64,000 nucleotides of DNA from DAHVFK01 sp035310985 (GCA_035310985.1 DATGDH010000027.1:1-64000); one strand, 5' to 3'. Numbered from the stretch's first letter, positions 53,032-62,731 are shown. Notes: generated by a model from the sequence alone, not told the origin. Program-made: numbers and translations.

Positions 53032-53718
53032 GTGGCCACCTACGCCGAGATGCAGGAGATTTTCGACGATATTCGTAGCGATTTTCGTTACGAGCACGAA
53101 CTGAACGGCTGCTTGAACTGCGGCATCTGCACCGCGACCTGCCCCTCGGCGCACTTCTACGACTACAGCCCGCGCGAGATCGTGCAGCTGCTGTGGACCG
53201 AGAACGTCGAGCAGGTGTACGACGCGATGCAGGAGAAGATCTGGGCCTGCGCGCAGTGCATGACCTGCGCGGCGCGCTGCCCGTTCAAGAATTCGCCGGG
53301 CGGGCTGGTCGCCATCATGCGCGAGGTCGCGATCAAGCACGGCTTCCAGTCGGCGAAGGACGTGCTGCGCCCCTTTGGTCGAGTGATGCTCAAGCTGATC
53401 ACCACCGGCAACCAGCTCTCGCCCGACATGATCCAGCCGGATCACTTCCCCGACTGGGGCCCCAACATCCAGAAGGTCGAGGGCGACCTGAAGACACTCA
53501 GGAAGGCGATCCCGATGAAGACGCTGCAGACCACCGACACCGCGTGGGAAGTGGCGCTCAAGACATCCGTCGAGATGTACACGATCTGGGAGATGACCGG
53601 CGTGCTGAAGCAGCTCGAGACGATGGACGAGAACCTGTTCGACGTCATCGAGGACTTCATCGACGAGAAGCGCGAGGAATACGAGGAAATGCTCGAGGAG
53701 CAGGAGGAAGGCGAATGA
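53032..53718 (+). CDS. shdrC1: sHdrC1, ferredoxin-like subunit of the sulfur-oxidising Hdr-like complex
   Basis: 228 residues from a GTG preceded by CAGGAG. Two [4Fe-4S] motifs: CLNCGICTATC (Cys27-37) and CAQCMTCAARC (Cys73-83). The acidic C-terminus (EYEEMLEEQEEGE) overlaps the start of shdrB1 (ATGA). HdrC-type protein; the gene order C1-B1-A-hyp-C2-B2 is that of the sulfur-oxidising complex, not of methanogenic Hdr. Confidence 0.95.
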   Translation: MATYAEMQEIFDDIRSDFRYEHELNGCLNCGICTATCPSAHFYDYSPREIVQLLWTENVEQVYDAMQEKIWACAQCMTCAARCPFKNSPGGLVAIMREVAIKHGFQSAKDVLRPFGRVMLKLITTGNQLSPDMIQPDHFPDWGPNIQKVEGDLKTLRKAIPMKTLQTTDTAWEVALKTSVEMYTIWEMTGVLKQLETMDENLFDVIEDFIDEKREEYEEMLEEQEEGE

Positions 53719-55028
53719 GCGGCATTGCGGGGCACGGAGAGTTCTTCCAGCCGACTGACCTGTCGGCGGCGGATGCAGAAAAGGCGACCGAATGGGTCAA
53801 GAAGCGCGTCGACCGGCGCGAGCTCGACCTCGGCGAGCGTATGGACGACGTGCGCGAGCACATGTGGGAGCTGGAGAAGGAGGGCGAGATCATCGTCCAC
53901 CGCATCGCCGACGCCCACCAGCCGAGGATGGTGAAGACGCTGTTCGGCTGGGACAAGAAGATCCCGACCATGCAGCTCTGGCACCACAAGAGCTGCGGCC
54001 AGTGCGGCAACATTCCGGGCTACCCCACCTCGCTGCTGTGGACGATGAACAAGCTGGGCATGGAGCCCGGCAGGGATTACCTGGACGAGACCGACCAGAC
54101 CTCGTGCACCGCGTGGAACTACCACGGCTCGGGCATCGGCAACGTCGAGTCGCTCGCCGCGGTGTTCCTGAGAAACTTCCACCAGGCCTACGTTTCGGGC
54201 AAGCGCCTCGGGCACCAGCCGGGGCATTTCTTCCCGCTGGTGCATTGCGGCACCTCGTTCGGCAACTACAAGGAGATCCGCAAGTACCTGATCGAGAACG
54301 CCACCTTGCGCGAGCGGGTGAAAAAGATCCTCGGCAAGCTCGGGCGCCTGGTAGACGGCAAGCTCGTGATCCCCGAGGAGATCGTGCACTACTCCGAGTG
54401 GGTGCACGTGATGCGTCGCGATATCGCGAGCAAGCTGCAGAAGATCGACGTTTCGCATCTGCGCGCCACGGTGCACATGGCCTGCCACTACTCGAAGATG
54501 GTGCACGAGGACGCGATCTACGACCCTGAGGTGCTGGGCGGCAACCGCGCCGCGGTCGGCACCTCGATGGCCGAGGCGCTCGGCGCACAGGTGATTGACT
54601 ACTCGACCTGGTACGACTGCTGCGGTTTCGGCTTCCGCCACATCATCTCCGAGCGCGAGTTCACGCGCTCGTTCACCATCGACCGCAAGATCAAGGTGGC
54701 GCAGGAGGAGGCGAAGGCCGACCTGATGCTCGGCATCGACACCGGCTGCATCACCACCATGGACAAGAACCAGTGGATCGGCCGCGCGCACGAGCAGCAG
54801 TACTCGATGCCGATCATGGCCGACATCCAATTCGCCGCGCTCGCCTGCGGCGCCGACCCGTTCAAGATCGTGCAGCTGCAGTGGCACGCGAGCCCCTGCG
54901 AGGATGTGGTCGAGAAGATGGGCCTCTCCTGGAGCGAGTCGAAGAAGCGCTTCGAGGAGTACCTGAAGGAAGTCAAGGCGGGCAAGATCGAGTACCTGTA
55001 CAAACCCGAGCTCGCGCTAAGCGCATAA
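53715..55028 (+). CDS. shdrB1: sHdrB1, CCG-domain subunit
   Basis: 437 residues from the ATG at 53715, longer than classical HdrB. CCG-type cysteines: KSCGQCGNIPG, TSCTAWNYHG, HCGTSFG in the first half; HMACHYSK, YDCCGFG (Cys302-303) and DTGC in the second. These bind the non-cubane type or [4Fe-4S] clusters that do disulfide chemistry in Hdr proteins. In the sHdr complex it is the likely substrate-interacting subunit with B2. Followed by shdrA after 4 bp. Confidence 0.94.
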   Translation: MSGIAGHGEFFQPTDLSAADAEKATEWVKKRVDRRELDLGERMDDVREHMWELEKEGEIIVHRIADAHQPRMVKTLFGWDKKIPTMQLWHHKSCGQCGNIPGYPTSLLWTMNKLGMEPGRDYLDETDQTSCTAWNYHGSGIGNVESLAAVFLRNFHQAYVSGKRLGHQPGHFFPLVHCGTSFGNYKEIRKYLIENATLRERVKKILGKLGRLVDGKLVIPEEIVHYSEWVHVMRRDIASKLQKIDVSHLRATVHMACHYSKMVHEDAIYDPEVLGGNRAAVGTSMAEALGAQVIDYSTWYDCCGFGFRHIISEREFTRSFTIDRKIKVAQEEAKADLMLGIDTGCITTMDKNQWIGRAHEQQYSMPIMADIQFAALACGADPFKIVQLQWHASPCEDVVEKMGLSWSESKKRFEEYLKEVKAGKIEYLYKPELALSA

Positions 55029-55032
55029 CGAG

Positions 55033-56085
55033 ATGAACGACACGATACTGGTGGTCGGCGCAGGGCCGACCGGACTGTCCGCGGCGCACGGCATCGCGTC
55101 GGTGGGACGCAAGGTAGTGCTGGTCGAGAAGAGCGACCGCCTTGGCGGCGCGCCGATCCACTCCGGCTACGCGAAGCTGGTGCCCTCGGGCGAGTGGGCC
55201 AAGGACGCCATCGGGCGGATGATCGAGCGGGTCGAGAAGAATTCCCTGGTGACCGTATTCAAGGAAACCAAGGTCGCCAAGCTCGACGGGGAGCATGGCA
55301 ACTTCAGCGCGACCCTTTCCGACGGGCAAACGGTGAAGGCGGCCGCAGTGGTGCTCGGCACCGGCTTCACGCACTTCGACTCGATCAACAAGCCGGAGTG
55401 GGGCTTCGGCACCTACGAGGACGTGGTCACCACCACGCAGGTCGAGCAGATGGTGGGGGCGCACAAGATCGCCTGCCCGTCCGACGGACGTACGCCCGAG
55501 CGCGTGGCGATCCTGCTGTGCGTGGGCTCGCGCGACCGGCAGATCGGACGCGAGTGGTGCTCGAAGATCTGCTGCACGGTATCGACCAACCTGGCGATGG
55601 AGATCAAGGAGCTCTCGCCGAAGACGGACGTGTACATCTACTACATGGACATCCGCACCTTCGGCCTGTACGAGGACAAGTTCTACTGGAAGTCGCAGGA
55701 GGAGTTCCGCACCAAGTTCGTCAAGGCGCGCATCGCCGAGGTGACCATCGCGCCGGACGGCAAGAAGCTGCTGGTGAAGGGCGAGGACACGCTGGTCAAG
55801 CGCCCGATCGTGATCCCGTTCGACCTGGTGGTGCACGCCATCGGCATGGACCCGAACGAGGACAACCCCGAGATCGCCAAGGTGTTCGGCGTGGGCCTGG
55901 AGAGCCATGGCTTCCTCGATCGCGGAGAGCACTACACCAGCTCCTTTGCCTCGACGCGGCCGGGCATCTACGTCGGCGGCTCCGCGCTCGGTCCCGAGGA
56001 CATTGACACCTGCGTGTCGCACGGCCTGGCGATGGCCATGCGCGCGGTCGGCGACCTGGCTGCGCTCGAGCGCAAGGCCGCCTGA
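55033..56085 (+). CDS. shdrA: sHdrA, FAD-binding subunit
   Basis: 350 residues. FAD-binding motif VGAGPTGLSAAHGIASVG at the N-terminus, followed by VVLVEKSDRLGGAPIHSGYAKL (core DRLGGAP). The cysteine group CVGSRDRQIGREWCSKICC, seen in sHdrA, binds an iron-sulfur cluster. Shorter than methanogen HdrA, as usual for sHdrA. No good ribosome binding site, so translation is probably coupled to shdrB1. Confidence 0.94.
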   Translation: MNDTILVVGAGPTGLSAAHGIASVGRKVVLVEKSDRLGGAPIHSGYAKLVPSGEWAKDAIGRMIERVEKNSLVTVFKETKVAKLDGEHGNFSATLSDGQTVKAAAVVLGTGFTHFDSINKPEWGFGTYEDVVTTTQVEQMVGAHKIACPSDGRTPERVAILLCVGSRDRQIGREWCSKICCTVSTNLAMEIKELSPKTDVYIYYMDIRTFGLYEDKFYWKSQEEFRTKFVKARIAEVTIAPDGKKLLVKGEDTLVKRPIVIPFDLVVHAIGMDPNEDNPEIAKVFGVGLESHGFLDRGEHYTSSFASTRPGIYVGGSALGPEDIDTCVSHGLAMAMRAVGDLAALERKAA

Positions 56086-56099
56086 GCGGCGCAACTGCG

Positions 56100-56837
56100 A
56101 TGCTGCAGCTCGACGCCGAGCGCTTCGCGAGGCATTTCTCCGATTTCGTGGCGCTGGCCGACGCGGGGGTGGGGTTGCAGGCCTACGTCGGGCTGCTCGA
56201 AGCCAAGCATCGCCTGTTCGCCGCGCTGCTGGCGGCGCCGGCGCGCATCGACCTCGGCGCCGCGGAGACGCTGCTCGAGTCGGTGTTTCCCGCGCGCCGC
56301 AAGCTCTATCCGCTGATCGAGGCGCTCGGCGCGGCGCGCTTCTCCGAGCGCGTGGCGCGGCTGCTCGGCGGCGAGGCGACGATCGAGGCGTTCTGCGACT
56401 CGCTCGACTACCCGCACGAGCGCGCGATGCAGAGAAAGCTGCGCGGCGCGGCGCGCGACTTCGCCGCCGAGCTGCTGCACTTCGCCGACCCGCGCGCGCA
56501 TCCGCTGATGACGCGCTGGGTGTGGGACGCCTCCTCGGGCAGCGGCGCGCTGCGCGAGTTGATGAAGGCGGAGCATGCCGGCGGCGTGGACCATGCCGCG
56601 GCGCGGGACTGGATGTACGAACGCTTCGGCGAGCAGGGCATCTGGCGCGAGCAGCACTGGCTCGCCGATCTGGTGCTCGCGATGGCCTACGTGGGCTACT
56701 TCCGCGCGATGACGGGCGGAGTGCTCGGCTCGGACTTCACGCGCGCCAGCACTCCCGACGAGCAGCTGCGCAAGCTGCTCGGCGTCGACGGCGGCAACCG
56801 CTCGCGGGTGAGGAAATCTTCCGCGACGATTCACTAG
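56100..56837 (+). CDS. sHdr-locus conserved protein of unknown function (Hyp)
   Basis: 245 residues, helical, with no metal motif and a single cysteine. It occupies the position between shdrA and shdrC2 where sulfur oxidisers of this pathway carry a conserved hypothetical gene. Motif MKAEHAGGVDHAAARDWMYERFGEQGIWRE (core ARDWMYERFGEQGIW) may be a functional surface. The Arg- and Ser-rich tail is probably flexible. Role unknown; association with the complex inferred from gene order. Confidence 0.85.
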   Translation: MLQLDAERFARHFSDFVALADAGVGLQAYVGLLEAKHRLFAALLAAPARIDLGAAETLLESVFPARRKLYPLIEALGAARFSERVARLLGGEATIEAFCDSLDYPHERAMQRKLRGAARDFAAELLHFADPRAHPLMTRWVWDASSGSGALRELMKAEHAGGVDHAAARDWMYERFGEQGIWREQHWLADLVLAMAYVGYFRAMTGGVLGSDFTRASTPDEQLRKLLGVDGGNRSRVRKSSATIH

Positions 56838-56846
56838 GAAAGACGA

Positions 56847-57608
56847 ATGCCGATTCACGAAAAGTCTCTCATCGATCCGAATCAGGTCCTCACCGCCGAG
56901 AAGCTGGTGGTCGAGGGCGTGGACGTGTCCGGGCACTGGAACACGATGATCCTGCCGCGCACGGTGGCGGACTACGATCCGGAATTCGCGAAGACCATCG
57001 GGTCGCTGCCGGGCGGCGAGAACGTGCACCGCTGCTGGCAATGCGGCTCGTGCACCAACTCCTGCACCATGTATGCGATCAACACCGACTTCAACCCGCG
57101 CTACTGGATCTACTGCACCAACCTCGGGCTGCAGTCGGAGATCGTCAAGGACAAGGACATCATCTGGCAGTGCGTGTCGTGCAACAAGTGCACCAGCATC
57201 TGCCCGAAGGACGTGCGGCCCGAGGGCGTGATGAAGGCGCTGGCGCACTGGCTGGAGATGGAAGGCCACACGCCGAAGTCGAATTCCTCGGTGTTCGACG
57301 AGGAGTTCACGCGCCAGTGCATCGAGCGCGGGCGCATCGAGGACAGCGAGGTAATGTTCAACTTCTTCAGGAAGACCGGCGTCGACATCGTCGAGCTGGT
57401 GAAGAAGGGCTGGCTCGGCATCTTCGTCGCGCGCATGAACAACCTGCCGCTGCTGAAGGAAGGCAGGATCGGCAAGTTTCTCGCGCGCCTGCCGATCACC
57501 GGACCGCTCAAGATGGGCTGGATGATGGTGTTCAAGCCGCGCACGCGCGGCTGGGCGAAGACCGGCGCCGTATTGCAGGCGTATCTCAAGGAACAGAAAC
57601 ATGTCTAA
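56847..57608 (+). CDS. shdrC2: sHdrC2, ferredoxin-like subunit
   Basis: 253 residues with two [4Fe-4S] groups: CWQCGSCTNSC (Cys63-73) and CVSCNKCTSIC (Cys109-119). The C-terminal half is predicted membrane-free and basic. It would join the second CCG subunit to the complex. Its stop overlaps shdrB2 by 8 bp. Confidence 0.95.
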   Translation: MPIHEKSLIDPNQVLTAEKLVVEGVDVSGHWNTMILPRTVADYDPEFAKTIGSLPGGENVHRCWQCGSCTNSCTMYAINTDFNPRYWIYCTNLGLQSEIVKDKDIIWQCVSCNKCTSICPKDVRPEGVMKALAHWLEMEGHTPKSNSSVFDEEFTRQCIERGRIEDSEVMFNFFRKTGVDIVELVKKGWLGIFVARMNNLPLLKEGRIGKFLARLPITGPLKMGWMMVFKPRTRGWAKTGAVLQAYLKEQKHV

Positions 57609-58512
57609 GGTGGCTTACTACCCCGGCTGCGCGCTGGAAGGTTCGGGCGGGCCCTACGACCGCTCGACGCGCGCGCTCGTCAAGGAGCTCGGGCTCGAGA
57701 TGCACGAGCTTGCGGACTGGAACTGCTGCGGCGCGATGGAGGTGAAGAACGTCCACCCGATGCTGCAGACCTACATGTCGGCGCGCAACCTCGCGATCGC
57801 CTCGGAGAAGATGGGCTTCGACACCGTGATGGCGCCGTGCAACGGCTGCTACCACAACCTGAAGAAGGCGGAGTACGAGTGCGCCACCTCGGCCGAGACC
57901 ATGCATACCGTGCAGGACCTGGCCAAGAAGGCCGACGACCCGGTGTACAAGGGCGACGTGCGCACGGTGCACCTGCTCGAGTGGCTTATGGAGGAGCTCG
58001 GCACCGAGGGCATCAAGGCGAAGCTGAAGAATTCGCTCAAAGGCGTGAAGATCGCCAACTACTACGGCTGCATGTACACGCGCCCGCGCCAGATCTTCCC
58101 CGAGAAGGACCAGGGGCCGGGCTCGGAGTCGAGCAACAAGCCGCACTTCATGGACGACCTGCTCGCCGCGGCCGGCGCGGTGAACGTCGACTACCCGCTC
58201 AAGACCGCCTGCTGCGGCGGAGCGCACACGCTGTCGGACTCCGACACCTCGACACAGTTGGTGCTCAACCTCCTTCAGGCGGCCGAGGACTGCGGCGCCG
58301 AAGTGATCGCCACCGAGTGCCCGACCTGCCACTCCGGCCTGGAGATGCACCAGGTGCGGGCGGAGACGAAGTTCGGCATCAAGACGAAGGTGAAGATCCT
58401 CTACTTCACGCAGCTCCTGGGCCTCGCGCTCGGGCTGTCGGCGCGCAAGGTCGCGATTCACGAGAACGTCAGCGACTCGATCGACCTGCTCGAGGAGAAA
58501 GGCATAATCTAG
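57601..58512 (+). CDS. shdrB2: sHdrB2, double-CCG subunit
   Basis: 303 residues with two complete CCG domains: YYPGCALEG, NCCGAMEV (Cys42-43) and APCNGCYH in the first; YYGCMYTRP, TACCGGAHT (Cys204-205) and TECPTCHSG in the second. This matches HdrB-type active sites with two non-cubane clusters. It is the last sHdr core gene, directly followed by lbpA. Confidence 0.95.
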   Translation: MSKVAYYPGCALEGSGGPYDRSTRALVKELGLEMHELADWNCCGAMEVKNVHPMLQTYMSARNLAIASEKMGFDTVMAPCNGCYHNLKKAEYECATSAETMHTVQDLAKKADDPVYKGDVRTVHLLEWLMEELGTEGIKAKLKNSLKGVKIANYYGCMYTRPRQIFPEKDQGPGSESSNKPHFMDDLLAAAGAVNVDYPLKTACCGGAHTLSDSDTSTQLVLNLLQAAEDCGAEVIATECPTCHSGLEMHQVRAETKFGIKTKVKILYFTQLLGLALGLSARKVAIHENVSDSIDLLEEKGII

Positions 58513-58515
58513 CGG

Positions 58516-58959
58516 ATGGCGATCTGCAACGGCTGCGAGGTGCGCCCCGAGCTCCACTACGACGCCGAATTCCAGATCTGGGTGCGCGTGGAGGAGGACG
58601 GGGCGGTGAGCATCGGCATGACCGACATCTCGCAGACCCGCGCGGGCAGGATCATGCACGTGCGTGTCCGCCGGCCCGGCAGCGCGCGCCCGCGCGGCAA
58701 GCCGGTCGCCACGGTCGAAACCGGCAAGTGGGCCGGCCCGGTCCCCAATCCCTTCGACTGCGTGATCGAGGCCGCGAACGAGGCGGTACTCGATTCTCCC
58801 GCGCGCATCAACCGCGACCCCTACGGCGAATGGATCGCGCGCGTGCGTCCCTCCATGCCGATCGCCGAGGCCCTCGCCGGCTTGGTGACGGGCGCGGCGG
58901 CCGAGGCCGCCTTTTGCGAACGCTGCCGCGCAGACGGCGTGCAGTGCAAGCGCGTTTGA
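58516..58959 (+). CDS. lbpA1: Lipoate-binding protein LbpA1
   Basis: 147 residues, GcvH-like fold. The lipoyl-lysine is Lys71 in VETGKWAGP. Unlike GcvH it has cysteines at the N-terminus (CNGCEV) and in the C-terminal tail (CERCRADGVQCKRV). LbpA is essential in the sHdr pathway and is thought to carry electrons or sulfur via lipoate. It lies 3 bp after shdrB2. Confidence 0.94.
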   Translation: MAICNGCEVRPELHYDAEFQIWVRVEEDGAVSIGMTDISQTRAGRIMHVRVRRPGSARPRGKPVATVETGKWAGPVPNPFDCVIEAANEAVLDSPARINRDPYGEWIARVRPSMPIAEALAGLVTGAAAEAAFCERCRADGVQCKRV

Positions 58960-58967
58960 CGTAGGTC

Positions 58968-59375
58968 ATGACCCGCGCGGCCGACGCGAGCAAGTATGTC
59001 GATCACGAGGAAAAGTCGGTCGTCATCGTGATGACGAGCGGACCTTCGAGTCCTGGGCGCTGCGCCACGCCGTTCTACATCGGGGCGCTGCTCGCCTCGA
59101 TGGACGCCGAGGTGACGATCTTCTTCACCATGGAAGGCGTGCGCCTGGTGCAGACCGGCGTCGCCGAGAGCTTGACGGCGGTGGAAGGCGGGAAAAGAAT
59201 CATCGAGTTCATGCGCGACGCGAAGTCCGCGGGCGTTAGGTTCCATGCCTGCCGGCCCGCGCTGCCGGGCTACGACATCGAACCGGTCGACCTGATCCCG
59301 GAGATCGACGAGGTGTCGAGCGGCGGCGCGCTCGCCGACATGATCCTTTCCTGCGACAAGGTACTGTTTTTCTGA
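58968..59375 (+). CDS. DsrE3-type sulfurtransferase
   Basis: 135 residues of the DsrE/DsrF superfamily. Cys32 (SPGRCATPFY) and Cys95 (FHACRPALPG) are the candidate sulfur-binding residues; Cys129 is near the C-terminus. DsrE3-type proteins in shdr loci pass sulfur between TusA and the complex. Its position between the two lbpA genes supports that role. It is not the dsrE of the Dsr locus. Confidence 0.88.
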   Translation: MTRAADASKYVDHEEKSVVIVMTSGPSSPGRCATPFYIGALLASMDAEVTIFFTMEGVRLVQTGVAESLTAVEGGKRIIEFMRDAKSAGVRFHACRPALPGYDIEPVDLIPEIDEVSSGGALADMILSCDKVLFF

Positions 59376-59388
59376 GGAGGAATTCCCG

Positions 59389-59829
59389 ATGGCTTCGGTC
59401 AAGAACTGCAACCTGCCCGACGACCTGTACTACAACGTCGAGAACAACGTGTGGGCGCGCAAGGAGGCCGACGGCACGGTGACCATCGGCATGACCGCGT
59501 ACGCCTGCGCGCTCGCCGGCGAGGTGGTCGCCTATACGCCGAAGAAGGTCGGCCGCTCGGTCGAGCTGAACAAGTCCGCCGCGACCATCGAGTCGGGCAA
59601 GTGGGTCGGGCCTGTCAAGACCCCGGTGGGCGGCGAAGTGGTGGCGATAAACGATGCGGTGAGCGCGAACCCGAAGAGCATCAATGCCGATCCCTACGGC
59701 AACGGGTGGCTCGTCAAGCTCAAGCCCGGCAACTGGGACGGCGACGCCGCCGCGCTCGTGACCGGAAGCGCGGCGGTCAAGGCCTTCGAGGCCAAGATGG
59801 CCGCCGACGGCTTCGCCGGCTGCCCCTAG
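59389..59829 (+). CDS. lbpA2: Lipoate-binding protein LbpA2
   Basis: 146 residues. The lipoyl-lysine is again Lys71, in IESGKWVGP. Cysteines are fewer (Cys7, Cys40 and Cys145), and the tail ends in FAGCP. AGGAGGAATT precedes the ATG. It and LbpA1 share the core fold but clearly differ, so they are not a recent duplication. One of the two may serve the Lpd or the maturation step. Confidence 0.94.
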   Translation: MASVKNCNLPDDLYYNVENNVWARKEADGTVTIGMTAYACALAGEVVAYTPKKVGRSVELNKSAATIESGKWVGPVKTPVGGEVVAINDAVSANPKSINADPYGNGWLVKLKPGNWDGDAAALVTGSAAVKAFEAKMAADGFAGCP

Positions 59830-59832
59830 AGC

Positions 59833-60942
59833 GTGAGCGGCTGGGCCGAAATCGCAGCGGGTATCGAAGCGCTCGAACCGGCGCGGCTCGATCACGCACT
59901 GATTGAGCGCCTGGCGGAGGCGCAGGGTATCGCGCGCCCCATCAATTTCTATACGCCGACCTTCAAGGCGTACGCCTCGAGCGAGATTTCCGCCTGCGGC
60001 AAGAGCGCCTGGCCGGCGGTGTCGATCACCGGCGGCGCGTGCAAGCTGCAGTGCGACCACTGCAAGGCGAAGGTGCTCGAGCCGATGATTCCGGCGACGA
60101 CGCCCGAGGCGCTGTGGCGCGTGGTGAACGAGCAGATCGCGCTCGGTGCGAAGGGGATGCTGCTCACCGGCGGCTCGAACCACCGCGACGAGGTCGAGTA
60201 CGGACCGTTCCTGCCGGTAGTGCGGCGCGTGAAGGACGCGCATCCCGCATTCCGCATCGCCATCCACACCGCGCTCGTCGATGCGGGGATGGCGCGCGCG
60301 ATGCAGGACTCGGGCATCGACGCCGCGATGCTGGACGTGATCGGCGCGCAGGACACCGTGTCGCAGGTCTACCACCTGCGCCGTCCGGTCGAGGATTTCG
60401 AGCGCTCGCTCGAGACGCTGGTCGCTACCTCGATGAAGGTGGTGCCGCACATCGTGATCGGCCTGCACTACGGCAGGATGCTCGGCGAATGGCGCGCGCT
60501 CGAGATGATCGCGCGCCACCGCCCCGCGGCGCTGGTGCTGGTGGTCGTGATGCCGTTCTACGCGCCGGCGGGCAGGCCGTTCGCAACGCCCTCGTCGCGC
60601 GAGGTCGGGCGCTTCTTCCTCGACGCGCGCGCGGCGCTTCCCGAACTGCCGATCCTGCTCGGCTGCGCGCGCCCCGCGGGGCGCGCCAAGCTCGAGATCG
60701 ACGCCTACGCGGTGATGGCGGGGCTCGAGGGCATCGCGCACCCGGCGGAGGGCTCGGTCGAGCTCGCGCTGGGGCTCGGGCGCGAGGTCAAGGTGACGCC
60801 CGCGTGCTGCTCGATCGCGGTCGGCGAGGAAGTTCTCGCGCTCGAGGATCCGGCCGCGCCGCGCATCGATCCGCGCCTCGTGGTCGAGGCCGAACGGCGC
60901 GCCGCCTCGAGGATCTCTCGGATCCCGGTGGTCGCCGCGTGA
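59833..60942 (+). CDS. lipS1: Radical SAM lipoyl synthase subunit LipS1
   Basis: 369 residues from a GTG 3 bp after lbpA2. Radical-SAM cluster motif CKLQCDHC (Cys70, 74, 77), with extra cysteines before it (SACGKS) that can bind an auxiliary cluster. LipS1 and LipS2 together insert the two sulfurs into the octanoyl group of LbpA. The stop overlaps the next start (GTGA, 60939-60942). Confidence 0.9.
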   Translation: MSGWAEIAAGIEALEPARLDHALIERLAEAQGIARPINFYTPTFKAYASSEISACGKSAWPAVSITGGACKLQCDHCKAKVLEPMIPATTPEALWRVVNEQIALGAKGMLLTGGSNHRDEVEYGPFLPVVRRVKDAHPAFRIAIHTALVDAGMARAMQDSGIDAAMLDVIGAQDTVSQVYHLRRPVEDFERSLETLVATSMKVVPHIVIGLHYGRMLGEWRALEMIARHRPAALVLVVVMPFYAPAGRPFATPSSREVGRFFLDARAALPELPILLGCARPAGRAKLEIDAYAVMAGLEGIAHPAEGSVELALGLGREVKVTPACCSIAVGEEVLALEDPAAPRIDPRLVVEAERRAASRISRIPVVAA

Positions 60943-61700
60943 AGACCTGGCGCTGGATCGACACGGGCGTGCTGCCTCCGGCGCAGAACCTGGCGCTGAA
61001 CCGCGCGCTGCTCGAAGCGCGCCAGGCGGGCGAAGCGCCGAGCACGCTGCGCTTCCTGCGCTTCACGCCCTCGGCGCTCGTCGGCCGGCACGGCGATCCG
61101 GCGAAGGAGCTCGACCTCGCCTACTGCCGGGCCGAAGGCATCGCGGTGCAGCGGCGCATCACCGGCGGCGGCGCGATCTACATGGACCCGAACGTGCTCG
61201 GCTGGGAGCTGTACCTCGACAAGACCGAGGCGGCCAGCGCGGAGATGGCGGCGATATCGCGCCGCATCTGCGAGGCGGCGGCGCGCGCGATCGCTGCGCT
61301 CGGCGCGCCGGCGGAGTTCCGCGCGCCGACCGACATCGTGGTCGGCGGCCGCAAGATCTCCGGCACCGGCGGCGCGCTCGACGGCAGCGCGCTCGTGTAC
61401 CAGGGCACGCTGCTGCTCGACTTCGACGTGGCCCGCATGCTGCGCGCACTCGGGGTGGCCGACGAGAAGATCCACGCCGGCGCGCGCGCGGCGACGGTCA
61501 ACCTGAAGGAGCTCGTCGCGCCGCTGCCTTCGGCGGCGGCGCTGCGCGGCGCGTTCATCGGCGCCTTCGCGCGCGAGTTCGGCGTCGCGATCGAGATGGG
61601 CGAGCTGAACGCCGCCGAGCGGGCGCGCCTCGCCGCGGCGCTCGCCGAGATGGACACCCCGGAATGGGTCGGAGCATGCGAGCCTGCGACCTCCTCGTGA
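60939..61700 (+). CDS. lplA: Lipoate:protein ligase of the sHdr-linked type
   Basis: 253 residues from a GTG coupled to lipS1. Family motifs: RRITGGGAIYMDPN (about 69-82, substrate-binding loop) and the lysine-containing DIVVGGRKISGTGG (about 130-143). It attaches lipoate or octanoate to LbpA. No biotin-ligase features. It overlaps lipT by 25 bp. Confidence 0.9.
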   Translation: MKTWRWIDTGVLPPAQNLALNRALLEARQAGEAPSTLRFLRFTPSALVGRHGDPAKELDLAYCRAEGIAVQRRITGGGAIYMDPNVLGWELYLDKTEAASAEMAAISRRICEAAARAIAALGAPAEFRAPTDIVVGGRKISGTGGALDGSALVYQGTLLLDFDVARMLRALGVADEKIHAGARAATVNLKELVAPLPSAAALRGAFIGAFAREFGVAIEMGELNAAERARLAAALAEMDTPEWVGACEPATSS

Positions 61701-62731
61701 TCGGCCTCGGGCCGGCGGGCGCGAGCGCCGCGGCGGTCGCCGCGCGCGCCGGGCTCGCGGTGATCGCGATCGAGAAGAAGAAGGTGGTCGGCATCCCGGT
61801 GCAGTGCGCCGAGTTCATCCCGCTGCCGATGTCGGGCTATGCGCGCGCCGAGGTGCGCGCGCAGCCGATCGCCGGCATGTCTACCACGCTGCCCTCGGGC
61901 ACGCGCGCCGCGCGCGCATTCGGCGGGCTGATGATCCGGCGCGAGCGCTTCGACCAGGCGCTGGCGAAGAACGCCGGCGATTGCGGCGCGCTCCTGTGGA
62001 CCGACACCGCGCTGCGCGCGCTGGACGACCGGGCGGGCGTGGCTCGGGTGAGCACCGCCTCCGGGCTGCGCGAGATCCGCTACCGCATGCTGGTGGCCGC
62101 CGACGGGCCGCTTTCGCCCGTCGCCGCCTGCCTGGGGCTGCCGCGCCTGCCGATCGTGACCACGCGCCAGTACACCGTGCCGCTCGCGCGGCCGCAGAAC
62201 GACACCGACATCTGGCTCTCGGCCCGCTATCCGGGCGGCTACGCCTGGCTGTTTCCCAAGGGTAGCGTCGCCAACCTGGGCCTCGGCCTCGACCCGGCGC
62301 TCGAGAACGACATGAAGGAGCCGCTCGACGCGCTGCACGAATCGCTCGTGCGCGAGGGGCGCGTCGGAGAGGAAGTGCTGCTGCGGACCGGCGGGCCGAT
62401 TCCAGTCGGCGGGTTGCGCGAGCGTCTGGTCGAGGGCCGCGCGCTGTTCGCCGGCGACGCGGCGGGCTTCACGCACCCCATCACGGGGGCCGGCATCGCG
62501 CCCGCGGTTGTCTCGGGCGAGCGCGCCGGCGCAGCCGTCGCGCGCGCTCTCTCGGGCGATACGCACGCGCTCGCCGCGTACGAGGAAGAGATGCGCGAGG
62601 AATTCGGCCCTGCACTCGAGCGCGCGCTCGCGGCGCGCCGCCGCATGGCCGGCATTTGGAACACCCCAGCGGCCGAGGAGGATGCCGAGCATCGCCGCGG
62701 CTGGATCGCTTTTCCGGAGTACTTCTCATGA
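61676..62731 (+). CDS. lipT: FAD-dependent oxidoreductase LipT (geranylgeranyl reductase-like)
   Basis: 351 residues from the ATG at 61676 (CGGAG just upstream); an ATG at 61664 is an alternative. FAD motif LLVIGLGPAGASAAAVAARAG, VVGIPVQCAEF, and the second FAD motif RALFAGDAAGFTHPITGAGI. LipT sits in the sHdr-linked lipoate cluster and is proposed to supply electrons to LipS1/LipS2. The stop overlaps lipS2 by 4 bp. Confidence 0.88.
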   Translation: MRACDLLVIGLGPAGASAAAVAARAGLAVIAIEKKKVVGIPVQCAEFIPLPMSGYARAEVRAQPIAGMSTTLPSGTRAARAFGGLMIRRERFDQALAKNAGDCGALLWTDTALRALDDRAGVARVSTASGLREIRYRMLVAADGPLSPVAACLGLPRLPIVTTRQYTVPLARPQNDTDIWLSARYPGGYAWLFPKGSVANLGLGLDPALENDMKEPLDALHESLVREGRVGEEVLLRTGGPIPVGGLRERLVEGRALFAGDAAGFTHPITGAGIAPAVVSGERAGAAVARALSGDTHALAAYEEEMREEFGPALERALAARRRMAGIWNTPAAEEDAEHRRGWIAFPEYFS